Of a stretch of 64,000 nucleotides of DNA, positions 21,947 through 34,900 are shown in pieces. How positions within the stretch are numbered: position 1 is the stretch's first letter; each line of letters starts with the position of its first letter. The notes beneath the pieces were generated by a model. That model saw only the letters and a list, made by a program, of their open reading frames with translations, was not told where the DNA came from and made no database searches. Origin of the DNA: Lophium mytilinum (lineage: Eukaryota > Ascomycota > Dothideomycetes > Mytilinidiales > Mytilinidiaceae). The stretch covers positions 113,582 to 177,581 of the forward strand of contig MU004189.1 of the NCBI GenBank assembly GCA_010093605.1, given 5' to 3'. The translations under genes and the position numbers were made by a program.

Positions 21947-22929
21947 ACGCGTCGGCATCTCTGTTGCCGTCCTCATCCTACCCTCTGAAGCACCTCATCC
22001 CCTCATCATAATTGGCAAAACGTCTATCCAACACATAGGATACACTACATGCCTTCCTCCATTATGATATACTACATACCTTCCTCCATTATGGTGAACA
22101 AAGACCCAAACAGCTTCCGCTACCATGCGGCCAAGCAGGTGGAACGTGCAGCCCAAAACCGGACCGAAAGGACCCCTACAGAAGGACGGAAAAGTTTTTG
22201 GCATGATTGCCCCGGCTCGTACAGCTCCGCAGTTTCGGATTGCTACGTCTGAGGTGCTCAGCGCGTCCACAGGATGTGGAAAAGATATGGTTCTATCAAC
22301 ATTGGCCGCGGTTCGGCTGCCGTCTAGCTGCTGATTGGCTGGCGCTCCCTGGCATACAAAGGCTGGCGGTGGCGTACCCGTCTTTCATCAGTCAACAATC
22401 AACTCTAAATCAAAGTCATCCTGTGTTGTTTGTTTACTGCGTGAAGTCTGCCGTGATGCTGAACTGTATATTGCTGAATTGAGCCCAATTAATCACGGCA
22501 GGGCTATGCGAACGAGCTCCTCGGGCCTCAGCTGGGATGGGATCGATCGCCCCGCTGTCCCACGATGTGATTCGCGGTGGCTGGGTGGCGGATCCTCTTC
22601 CCAGCTGTTGTATAGGTAGGGCCCAAGACCTCATCAACACCGCAGCGCTGCCCGCCTTCATCATCACACCTCGCCGCCCGGCGCTTTCCATCTCTCGCGC
22701 GCGCGGTTTCGATTGCCAGCATAGCGAGCGATTCTCTGCATTCCTCTGTACCATATGACGGCCTGACGACGTGACGACTCTGCCTCGCGCGATACCCTTG
22801 CGCTACTGCTTTCTGGGAGCCACCGACTTTTGCGATCGACGATAAATCCAGCTCCATCGTTACACAACCAGCTCACCACACCTCGAGCGCCCCAAATACT
22901 GCCCCGACACCCCCGACTACAGCATCATC
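21947..22929. other. spacer upstream of giant gene
   Basis: The left quarter contains the orphan promoter/5'-end duplication (21964-22160). The rest has no recognisable gene. The last ~300 bases, GC-rich and then pyrimidine-rich, should hold the promoter and 5' UTR of the giant gene starting at 22930. Confidence 0.5.
21964..22252 (+). pseudogene. orphan duplicate of promoter and 5' end of the 6987 gene
   Basis: This segment repeats the presumed promoter, 5' UTR and first ~23 codons of the surface-protein gene at 6987. The ATG at 22091 opens a frame beginning MVNKDPNSFRYHAAKQVERA, against MVNKDPNRFRRHAPTKAELA in the full gene. After AAQNR the similarity ends, and the frame stops at 22252 after 53 residues with no membrane segment or Ser/Thr repeat. 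A 28-bp piece (GATACACTACATGCCTTCCT...) is tandemly duplicated just before the ATG in this copy only. It is most simply a truncated duplicate, though a very short expressed peptide cannot be excluded. Confidence 0.75.
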
Positions 22930-25900
22930 ATGTGGAGCAAGCTAACGGGCAAGAGCGAGAGCTCGTCCGCTAAAGACTCTAGAGAGTCGAAAGACGACCG
23001 CCCAAGCGCGCGCCGTCGACGCGCCGAGTCTATTGTTTCCTCATCCTCCGCACGGAGACCAACCCGCGGTGACCCCAGGAGCGCGCCGCCATCTTCACGT
23101 AATTCATACCCTCCTGCAGCTCCGGCATCAACTGCTTCCTCCTATGCGACGGCGCCAGAGCCCTCCCGCGCCTCAGACTACCTCCCCTACGACAACATGT
23201 CGGACCGCCCGCGTGCGTACGACGACCTCTACGATTACGATGCCAGACGATCTTCCAGTCGCCGTGATCGTTCCTCCAGCCACGACCGAAAGCGCGACAG
23301 GCGAGACCGCTCGCGGAGTCTCGACCGCGTCGACAGAAAGAAAGACAGAAAAGAAAAGGATAAGAAGACTGAGGGCTGGGTCCGGCCGAGCTCAAGCAAG
23401 AAGAGCAAGTCGGAACGTGGGAGTAGCCGTGCTGGAGATGAGGACCGCATCGTATCCTCGAGAGCTGGAGAGGATCCGCACACTGGTGGTTCATTCAGCA
23501 CTCAGGTTGCCAGCGCTGGCTTCTCTCAATTTCCTGGCCAAATTGGGGCTCCAATGATGACTGGAGCGCTCCCAACTCCGCCTGCTCAGCAGATATCCTC
23601 CCATGTTGCGGACCAATTCCCTGGTCAAAACCCATCCAACTTTGCTGCACCATATAGACCTCCTCCCGGCGCCGGTGCCGCCGCTGATTACTACGGCGAT
23701 CAAGGACAATCTGTCATGGACCAGCCTGGAGTCCGTCCGAACAAACCCTCTGTCATCATACCCGCCGATACACCTCACCTCAATGCTGCCTCTGCGACCT
23801 ACAATCCTCCAGAGGAGACAGGACTGGGATCCGCTGCCGACTTCTTCGGCTCTAGCACCGCAGCTTTCCAGGCATCGTCCTCGAGTCAGTCCGCAAAACC
23901 CACTAAACCTTCGAGGCCGACTATGCCTGGTAGTTTCGAGGACGATATGGCTCCCAGTAAGCCACCACGACCATCGGGTTCCAAGCCAAGCAGCTCTAGC
24001 AAACCGAGCAAGCCTGGCAAGGCATCATCCGCTGGCGCTCTTGCGGGTGGCGCGGCTCTAGGATATGCCCTCGGCCATGGATCTGGAAGTAATCACCAAT
24101 CATCATCTTACACCAACCAGCAACAATCAACCTCCTCTACTTTCTACCAACAAGGAACGAATGGATTCGTAGGTAGTGCTGGAGCCCTCTCTACAGCTGC
24201 GACCGATGGAAGCCACGGTCATTCTTATTCTACAGGTAACATACCTACCCAAGGCGGCTATGGCTCTGCCGGACCACCACCCAAGCCCCCACGACCAGGT
24301 AAGCAATCCTCCAACTCCCATTCTAACATGCCACTCTACGCAGCGGGGGCTGCTGGGTTGGCCGCAGGAGCGTATGGCCTACATCAACACTCGCAACATC
24401 AGCACTCGAATTCCATCCCGGGCGCGTTCCCTGGGGCTTCCGGAACCTATGGAGGCCCGACCCCGTCGCCTGGCCCGTATATGTCTGGAGACATGGCCAC
24501 GAGGCATCAGCACAAGGGCCCCGTGAGCAAGTTTGTGGACTGGTGGAAGGACTATGAAGATGTGCGCAAGATGGAGGAGTATACGGAGTACATAGGAGTC
24601 TGCCGAGAGTGCTTCGACCCACGTTCCTCAGTCCAAGATGCCCCTCGGAAACACAACTATAATCGGCGCCGACGATCTGGTGAACAACTACGCCCATCTG
24701 GTGGTATCAAGAAGGACTCCCGTTATTACCCCTCCGACAGCGAAAGCAAACGAAAGGGCAAGACTGGGCTTGTAGCCACTGGGCTCGGAGCATACGGTAT
24801 TGCCAAGGTCGGAAAAGCACTCTTCAATCGAAATAACGACTTCGACGACACCTACAGCATAAAGTTTGGCCGCGAGGGGCGAGGTTCGAGAACATCTCTA
24901 GGACGGAGCCGAAGCCGCTCTCGGGATCGAAAGACTAGTCTCTCCACTGGTGTGATACGCCACCGCAGTCGATCTAGGGACCGTGTCGAAATGGGATCAA
25001 CTCGCGAGGGCAAGCAATACAAGATTGTGCGCCATCGATCTCAATCTCGGTCTCCTTCGAGAGATCGCAAGACCGGACTCCTTGGAGCAGCGATTGGAGC
25101 GGCTGTTGGTGCATCTGCTGTCAGTCAAGCTCGGAAGAAGCATCGCAGTCGCTCGAACTCTCCCGAAGGACAGTTCGTTCGTCGTCGGAGACGCAGCAAC
25201 GAAAACGACCGGTACGCGAAGTCTTATCGTAGCTCGCGGAGCTCTGCTTCTGGATCCTTCGTCGATATCTCGCAAACGTCTCGTCCGCAAGCGAGTGGCT
25301 TCCTGGGTGGCTTTTTCGCAGCCCCCGAGAAGCGTGAGAAGAAGCAGAGGAAAGTCCACAGCAAGAAACGTAAGGGCTTCTTCAACTTTGGGAATTCATC
25401 TTCCTCGTCGTCCGACTCCGGCCTCGCCTTTGGCTTTGGTGTGGATCGGAGGCGAAAGAGCTCTTCAACAAAACGCCGGAACTCTGACGAAAAGCTGAAC
25501 GCTACTTTGCTTGGGCTCGGAGCTACTGCGGCTGCTATCACTGCCGCTCAGCATGGCCGTTCGAAGAATGGTAGACATGGCCCTGAAGTCGTCGCTGTAC
25601 GCCACTCAAAGGGTAAAGGCAAGGGTAAAGAGCGCGTCTATCGAGCAGGCCATTCGTCTCATTCTTCCAGCGAGGAGGACGAGGGCTGGGAGTCTGCCGA
25701 AGACGATGACCTCTCTGTCTCGTCGGGGGGAAGTTCCGGCCTGGCATTTGGCGACTTCAATTGGAAAGGCAAGAGCACTGAATCTTTGGTCTCTAACGAT
25801 TCGGGGACTAGCAAGTGGGGCTGGCGCTGGGGAAGAAAGAAACCTAAGAAACCGTCTATCACAAGCTTGAACGAAGCAGGTGCATCGGGGTCCTTCATCG

Positions 25901-28900
25901 GGCCTGCTGCAGCTGCTGGTATTGCCGGCGCTGTAGGAGGTGCAGCTCTTGGACGCAACGAGAGCGCCATGAGCAGCGTCAGTAGCGTACCGACTCTTCA
26001 GTCGGTATATCCCTGGCAGTCTCCCTCCGACCCCAATAGCTTTGACGCTGTCCGACGAACTGGATCTACACCATCGAACCAGGCACAACCTCTAGTCACT
26101 GCCCAGCCCGGCAGTATCAACCTTCAGCATCCTCAACCCGTGCCTCCTCACGTTCCGGATAACATTTACACTTCACAGGGACCGGTACAACAAAGCTATT
26201 ATGCTCCTACTGGCCCTGCGGTCTTCGCGTCTGCTGGTTCGCAATCTCCATACCCTAGCGCACAATACCAGCAAGGATTCGTTGAGTCCCCGAAGCCAAG
26301 CTTCTCGTCAACCTTCGAAGATCGACCTCCGCGTCTTCCTCGTCGCGGCAACTCATCGCCAACGTTAAGCTCCATGAAGCGCGATGCCACAATTGCAGGC
26401 GTGGCGGCCGGCATTGGTGCGGGCGCTGTCGCCGCCGGGATAGGGCTAAGCCGCCGCCAGAGCTCTCCCAGCAACAACGTACGATTCAACCTCACGGAAG
26501 ACCAGGCCGAGAAGGTTGACCGTGAGCGTCGAGAGGACCGAGAACGCCGCAAGGAGCGAAGTCGCAAGGACGATGAGGAGCTTAGGCGTCGCGAACAACA
26601 GCGCCGCGATGAAGAGGAGGTTAGGAGGAACGATATAGAGCGCATGGAGCTCCTTGAGGCTGAGAAGAAACGTGAAGAGCGAAGGCAACGCGAACGCGCC
26701 GAGAGAGAGGAGCGACGCGCGAGAGACCAGCGTGAAGCGGAGGAGCTCGAACAACGTTCTCGTGCCGCCCGTATGGAGGCTGATCGAAAGGCCGAACTGG
26801 AGCAACAGGCGAGGGAGCGACAGCAAGCTGAAGAATCAGAGCGTCGCGCGCGCGTCGAAGCCGAGAGGAAGGCCGAACTGGACCGCGAAACAGAACGCAT
26901 CCTCAAAGAACGAAGGCAATCAGCCATTGAAGCTGCCAGGCGAGAGGTCGCTGCCCGCGAAGAAGCAGAGCGGATGCAGAAGACGCATGACATGGCCAGA
27001 CTTACTAGGGAGCGACTGGAACGCGAAATTAATGAAGATCGCATTGCAGAGCAACGGGAACGAGACCGAGGCAGCTACAGAGGCGACGATATCAGCTCAG
27101 AAGTTCAACATCGAGAACAGGAACTCCAAGATCGTGAGCGAGACATCGTGAAGCCGGACACTTGGAAGAACGTCGCTGCTGGAGGCATCGCGGGGGCTAC
27201 GGTGGCGGCTGCTGCGGCAGCTATTACGAGTTCGGCAATCAATGACCGTAAAGACAAGCAGCCTGCTGTTCGACACGTGGAGCCGACTAAGCCTATCATT
27301 GATCTTGTAGATGAGGATATATTCGACCCGAACTTATTCAAAAAGAGCAAAGGGAGGAAGAACCGCAAACCAGAAAACCCGGTTGATCAGACTGCAGCAA
27401 CGTTTGATCATTTCATGGAAGATTTTGACGAGAAGTATAACACGAGGCCCGTATCGCCAGCAGAATTCTTCGCTCCGGACGAACTGCGCGATCATTCTGG
27501 AGCCCAGTCTCCTAGAATAGATCCTAATATGGGCGCTGATATTCATGTTTACCAAGCGCATGACCCAGAGCTCTCTGGCGTTCCCAGAGGACCCCCTTAC
27601 CCTCTCCCCTACGCTTTTACGGCATCCAGAGATGTCCCTGATTCGGCATACATGTCTTCTCCTTGGCCAGTTCCGGTGCTCAACCTCATCCAGCCAACTC
27701 CGCCTGGTTCTGTTATGGCGCCATCTGCACCTCCCTCTCCTGCCGTTGTGCCTCAAGACTCCACTCCTAAGGATGTGTATCAAGCTTCCACTAGGAGACA
27801 GTCCAAACCCTCCACCAAGGTCACCTGGGGCGAAGACCAACTCCACCACTATGAAGTCGAGACACCCGATTCTTATCGCGAAAGCTTCATCTCCGACCGC
27901 GATGCCAAGGATCACAAACCGAAGGCATCGGACTACGAAATTGTCGTCGAAGAAGACTCGCCAAAGTCAGGCAAACGACGGACCACGTACACGCCTGATC
28001 AACAGCGCTCATCAACGTCAGAAACTGATGACTCTAAGTCGAAGAAAAACAAGAAGTCTGAGAAGGTCTATGAGTCTCAGTCGCCAGTGCGAACGCCCGT
28101 TGTTGTTGAGCCTGAGGAAGATGCTCGACGGAATCATGACGTCTACCAGGCCCCCTTCTACGAGACGGTCTCCGATCTTAGTTCCCTGCCTGGGCACGGC
28201 TTTGTGGAGGGCGAGGTTGGCGAGGAGCCAGATCACAGCCAGAGGAGTGTCATGCCTGGTGGTTTCGACGACAAGCCATTCTACGGTCCGGAGCCACAAG
28301 AGAAGGTGGAAAAGGAGCCCGAGTGGGAACCCCCTCTTAGCAAAAAGGAGAAGAAGAAGCGGGAGAAGGATGCCAAGCGACAGAGCATTGAGTCGAGCAC
28401 TCCTCCCCCGGAAGCTCCGCAAGCTCCAGTCCAGGCAGAGCCAGCTTGGGAACCGCCGCTCAGCAAGAAAGAACAAAAGAAGCGTGAGAAGGAGGCTAAA
28501 CGACAGAGTATGGAGTCGAGCCCTGTCCCTGAAATTCCATCGCCTGTTATCAAGGAAGAGCCACCAGCTGAGTTCGAGTTCACCAAGAGCAAAAAGGACA
28601 AGAAGAAAGACAAGAAATCGAAGAACGGTAGCCGAGATGAGAGTCCTACCATCGCCGGAGCTGAGGAATCAAGATCAGACCCAATCGACGAATGGGATAC
28701 TCCAAAATCTTCGAAGAAAGACAAGAAAGGTCGAGCTTCGAGTGTAGATCAAGATCCCAGGGACATTGAGCCTTCTGTTCCTGAGGAAGAGTACCGAAAG
28801 TTCCAGGCTTTGAAGAACCCGCCTTACGAAGGTGACGAACGCAGTACCTCCAAGCCCAACAGTAGTCATGTTCCTGCAGCCGTTGCCGCCGGTGGCTTTG

Positions 28901-31900
28901 CCGCTATCGCTGCCGCTGCCGCGAAACATGAGCGAGATACCAAAGCTTCCGAGCCGACTAGTTCCAGGGACGCTTACTCGTCTGAAACACCTTCGTCTCA
29001 AACGCCTTCGTCTCATTACGTACCCGGCGGATTCTCTGCTGAGCCTGAAGAAGCCAGCTACACCCCTCAAAATGGTAATCGCCGAGTTTCGCAACCTGAA
29101 CCTGAACGAGTCATCCCGAGCACAGCATTCTACGATGTCGAGGAGCTAGTAGATGCCAAGACGCCCAAAAAGAAGGAGAAGAGGCGCAGCGGCCGTTTCA
29201 GCTCTCCGACCCCATCTTCGCCTTTGAGGACTGAGCTCGGGTATGATGACGATTATATGAGCGCAAAACCACACACCGAAATCCCTAAACAGCCCGTTCA
29301 GGAGCCGACGTATGCCGCAGGTGTTCCCTTACCGGAAGCTTCTTTCGATGAGCTCGATGATTTGAGGTCGACACATTCAAACAAGAGCACACCATCTAAG
29401 CGTGACGCCGCTTTGGACGATTTTGATGGATCTGAAAAGTCGAAGTCGAAGAAGACGGATCGATATGTCCCGGCGAGTAATGGCACACAGGATGTTATCT
29501 CTGATGCGCCCTACGACGCGTACGATGTCAAGAAGTCGAGACACCGCAGTGAGAGCGCTGCCAGCCGAGACACTTATGCCTACGAACGGGATCACGAAGA
29601 CCGCCACCGCGATCTTTCCACGGCGAGATCGGAAGATCACGACGACAAGAAAGGCTCTAAGCATCGGCGAAGCACCAGCGAGAAGTATGATGATGATACT
29701 CGTTCTGTTGGCTCCGATGGTCGTTCGACCTACGATGACGATGGCGAGCGCAAGAAGCGGCATCACAGGCACCGAGAGAGCGAAAGGGACGACGATACAA
29801 GATCAGTGGCCTCGGAGGATCGATACGATGAGAACGGCGAGCGGAAGAAGAGGCATCATCGCAGGAGGGATAGCGAGAAAGATGATGACACCAGGTCTAT
29901 TGTCTCAGAAGACCGCTATGACGAGAACGGCGAGCGCAAGAAGCGGCACCATAGGCGACGAGAAAGCGAGAGAGACGACGACGATACTCGCTCTATTGTT
30001 TCAGAGGATCGCTACGATGAAAATGGTGAGCGCAAAAAGCGACATCATAGGCGACACCATAGCGAAAATGGATCTCCGGAAGGATATGCACGATCTACTG
30101 CAGCCTCGGAGCCTGGGGACCTGTACGACCGTGATCGTAAGTCTTCGAGACATCGATCAAAGCGAGACAGTGACATCTTTGATGATACTGCTTCCATCGC
30201 CTCTTCGCCAGCCCGGTACGACGAGCCGACGAGTAGGTCGTCAAAAGAGAAGGAGAAGAAATCAGGGGGCTTATTCGGGCTTTTTGGAAGCCGGGGCAAG
30301 TCCACTGAAAGCTTGGTAGACACTAGCAGCAAGTCCAAATCCAAGGACGAGTTTGAAGACCCGGACAGGAAGCATAGAAAGAAGAAGCACCGCGGGTCTG
30401 CCTATGGCTCCGATGACGACGATGCCCGCTCTACTGTATCCAGCGATCGACGGGATAAACGTAGAAGCAGAGATGAGACAGGTATGGACACCCGACACCA
30501 AACAAAGGTACATGACCCGCTCTGTCAAACCCCTGACGCCCCATCTGACGATGAACGAATGCTAAACGGTTCCAAGGAACATAATCTTACAGAATCTAGC
30601 AGAGACCGACCGAGTGAAGTACTAGAAGACTACAACAAGAAGTCTTTTTTAGGCGAGCGGGCGGTGGTGGAAGCTCCACTGCCCGTTAATGAATCCGAAC
30701 ACTTTGGACAACAATCCCGATCCGAAGACGAGGCCACCGCAATGAAGCTTCCTGGTGACCTCCCCGAATATCCCCTTCCTACTCTTCCTGATAGCCGTCC
30801 TACCTCGCCTCTGCATGTGGACACAGCTCGCTCGATTGAACGCCCGACTACCCCAGTCGAGGAGAATCGTGCTCTTCTAGAAAGACTTACTGGCCTCTCT
30901 AGCGAGCATTTACAGGCCTACGCCAACAGCGAACTACCTGCACTTCCTGTGTCAAGGCCCAATTCTCCATATGGAATGGACAGGTCTCCTGAGCAGATTG
31001 CCTCTCCTCGCTTTTCCCAGCGTGCGCAGTCTACCACCGCGATCCCCCTTCGATTCCGTCGCCCTCCCCCTTCGCCCGGAACCACGCGCGACTTAACCAT
31101 CAAAACACCCTCATCTTCTACCCCTACTTCCTCGCCTTTAGCTCCACGCTTAAGACACACCAAGTCATCTTCGACCGAGTTCAAAGGATCAACCGACTAC
31201 AGACCGCTATACCTCGTGGAAAGCAACCGCAAGGCCCCCGAGATCGAGGAGACCCTGCCATCTCTTCCCTCCAGCCGCACCACTTCAAGGGCTGCGTCAG
31301 AGCGTGGTACTGAGGATGAATACCAGTCGGCTCTCGAATCACCACATCTCAGTGGAACAGATACTGAGGATCCATTTACGAGCCCTGATCAATATCATGA
31401 TATGCCTGCCGAGGATGACTTCTTGGGATCGCAGCAGACGACTCCGAAAGCAACCACGTTTGCTCCGGGTGTTATGGAGTTGCCGAGAGAAAGTGATGCC
31501 GCCAAGGAGTCTGATGCTACCAGGAAACTTGATACACCTGCTGCTAGGGAAGTTGATACAGCTGATACTAGAGAACCTGATATCGATGCTGCTAGAGAAC
31601 TTGATATAGCTGCTGCCAGGGAACTTCCCCGAAGCAGGACCCCTAGTCCTCATCGCGAGTCCAGCTCCTCCAACACCCTCAAGGATGCAGCAACCGCAGC
31701 GCTCATTGGCGGTGCAGCAGCTTACCTTGGCCATGAAGCACTTTCCAAAGGCTACGATTCCGACTTCATGGGCGGCGAACCAGACGAAGAGGATCTCGAC
31801 CTCGCTCCCAAAGCCGCACCCGTCGAAGAAACTCCAGTCCCCGAAACCCCTTCTCGCCCTACCCACTCTCGGACCACTAGCGCTACTTCAGCTAAGAAGA

Positions 31901-34900
31901 GCAAGAAAGGCAAGAAAGGTTCTAAGCGTGGCAGCAAGGACATCTCTGAGCAGCCAGGCTCACCTAAAGAGCTCACTGAGGAAGAACAGCGCCAGATCCG
32001 CGAGCGTGACGCTATGGATGCCGTAGACGGCTGGTTCGAAGAGCCGGCTAAGAGCAGCGAGATTTCAGAAGAGCCTTCAGAGATTGATGCATCTGCCTCT
32101 GATGCTAAGAAGGGGACCCCGCCTCCATCCCCGAAAGCCGAGCCTGACCCGGCATTGTTCAGGCGGGATACGCCGAAGGGGAAGAAGGGCAAGAAACAGG
32201 GAAAGAAAGGCAAAGGGAGCCGCTCAAACACGCTGGAGAGCCCTATCGAGGACGTAACCAAGGCTCCTGGAGATGAGGATGCAACGCCCGTTGAGCCATC
32301 TATCCCGGAGCACGAGGAAATTATCCAGCCAGTGATGTCCGAGGAGAAGATTGAGGAGGCCCCAGTTCCGGAGCTAGAGGCACCCAAAGATCTCGAGCCG
32401 ACTGCGGAATCTATGGACTATGTAACGCTGCCGCGAGCCTACAGCCCTGCGTTCAGCATCCCCGTACAGTCTGAAGACCTCGCCGCATTTCCTGCTGCTC
32501 TTGGAAGATCTGGCTCCCCATCCATAGCAGATCTCGAAAGCAAGGCAAACAAGGCAGCAGAGCCTAAGCCTGAGCTTGAGTTTATAGCCATCGCGAAGAA
32601 GCTCAAGGGCAAGGGTAAGCACAGTCGCAAGTCAAGTCGCGTGGAAGATGGCCAACCATCACCATCCCTTGATAGCGGTCTATCTTCTGGGCTGTCGACG
32701 CCCAGGGAGGTCTTAGGTAGTGCGGAGCGGTCCGAGGGTCTTGAGAGGGACCTTTCAGCGCCTCAAGATATATCTCCTGAAACGATTCCGCTACCTGAAG
32801 CCGATGATGGCCTGCTCGAAGATGTCACTGAGCTACCCGCGCCTGTCGAGGAGAAACCTGAAGAAGTCGACCCACTCTCCGCCCCCGTACTGGAAGAGGC
32901 AGTCGATCAGCGCCCCGTAGAACCCCAACCAGCGCCGGAACCTACATCTCCAGAGGATGGCAAATTTGCCATGACCACTCCCTCGAAGAAGTCAAAGAAG
33001 AAGGGAAAGAAGGACAAGAAGGCTAAGAATGACGATCTCGGCGAATCATCGACTGAACTTCCTACGGCCGTGCCTGTCGAAGAGCAGACGAGGGAACTTG
33101 AACTACTCCCCGCATCCGAACCAACCGTCGAGCCCACATCTCTACCTATAGAAGATCAAGTAGCGCCGGAACCTACGCCGCGAGAGGAAGACGAGATCGC
33201 CTGGACGGCTCCTGGGAAAAAGTCAAAGAAGAAGGGAAAGAAAGCTAAGAACGACAACATAGGTGAACCCGCCACCGAACTTCCCACGCCTGTGGTGTCT
33301 GCCGAAGACCAGGCAAGGGAACCTGATCTTCCCTCTGCTCCCGAACCAGCAATCGAAGCCGACCAACTGCTCACAGAAGATCATCCAGCGCCTGAACCTA
33401 CACCACAAGAGGAAGATGCATTCGCCTGGACAGCTCCCGCCAAGAAGTCGAAGAAGAATGGCAAGAAAGCCCAGAACGATGACCTGGGCGAACCCGCTAC
33501 TGAGCCTCCCGCACTCGTCGAAGGCCAGACAAAGGAGGTCGATATACCCTCCGTCCCCGAGCCAGAACCCCAGTCGCTTCCCGTGGAAGACGAAGCGGTG
33601 CCGGAGCTTTCCCAGCCCGAGGACGACTCAGCGTGGGCAGCTCCCTCCAAGAAGTCAAAGAAGACGGGAAAGAAGGACAAGAAAGTCAGCATCAGTGAAC
33701 TTACTCGAGCAGCAAGCCCTGAACCTGAGTATCCCCGTGAAGCAACTACATTCGATCCGGACTTGCCCACGCCTTCGCCCTCGGCGGAGATGATGGAAGC
33801 CGTGCTTGCCTCGGGCGAGGTACCAGATGCGGCCATGGCGACTGCGATGGGTGTTGACGATGGATTACTAGCAACACCTAGTCTTGAGCAAACCGAAGTC
33901 GAACCCACTTTCGAGACTCGCGATCAAGAGCAGGAACAACCAATTGTTACTCACCAACCTCAACTTGAGCATCCTAACATGGAATCTACACCCTCGGTCC
34001 CAGAACCTTCACCCTCGATTCCAGATCCTGCACCCTCAGTCCCAGAACCTGCAGTAAAACAACCGCGAGAGGAAAAGCAGTCGGAGCCAGAGCCGGAGCC
34101 CGAGGAGCCGCAGTCGCTGACAAGCAACATTCTGAGTGTCTTTGGGTGGGGCAAGAAGAAGGCGAAGAAGAGCGATACGAGCTCTGCCCCTATAAGCCCG
34201 GTTCCGAAGCCGAAGAAGGAGGTGCTTGAACCGCTTCCTGCGTCTGAGGCCTTGGATGCCAAGCGCGATCTACTTGTTGCTAGTGCTGTCGAGGCTCCGG
34301 CTGCGGTTGTTGAAGCGAAGTCTAAGCCCATTGTCAAGGGAGTGAAGGCGCTGGAGGAACCGGAGAATTCGAAGGTGCTGGAGCCATTCCCCGCGTCGGA
34401 GATCGTCGACGACAAGCGCGATCTGCCTGTCTCCGATGCTGTTGAAGCTTCGGCTGCTGATACAAAGCCTGAGCTTCCTGTTGAANNNNNNNNNNNNNNN
34501 NNNNNNNNNNNNNNNNNNNNNNNNNNNNNNNNNNNNNNNNNNNNNNNNNNNNNNNNNNNNNNNNNNNNNNNNNNNNNNNNNNNNNNNNNNGCTGCTGATA
34601 CAAAGCCTGAGCTTCCTGTTGAACAAGTCAAGGAGCTTGCGGAGTCGGAGACTTTGGAACTGCCGAAGGAGGTGCTAGAGCAGGAAGTTCAGCTTGAAGA
34701 CCAGCCGGTCGTCGAAGAGCAACCACAAGCTCCTGCCGAGGATGAATGGGCTTTCCCCATCAAGGCAAAGAAGGGTAAGAAGGGCAAAGGAAAGAAAACT
34801 GAGGAAGTCGAGCAGCTTGTGCGAGAGGAGCCTACGCCCACGGTCGAAGAACCTTCGCCGCCACTAGAAGAGACACCAGTAGTCGAAGATCAAGCGCAAA

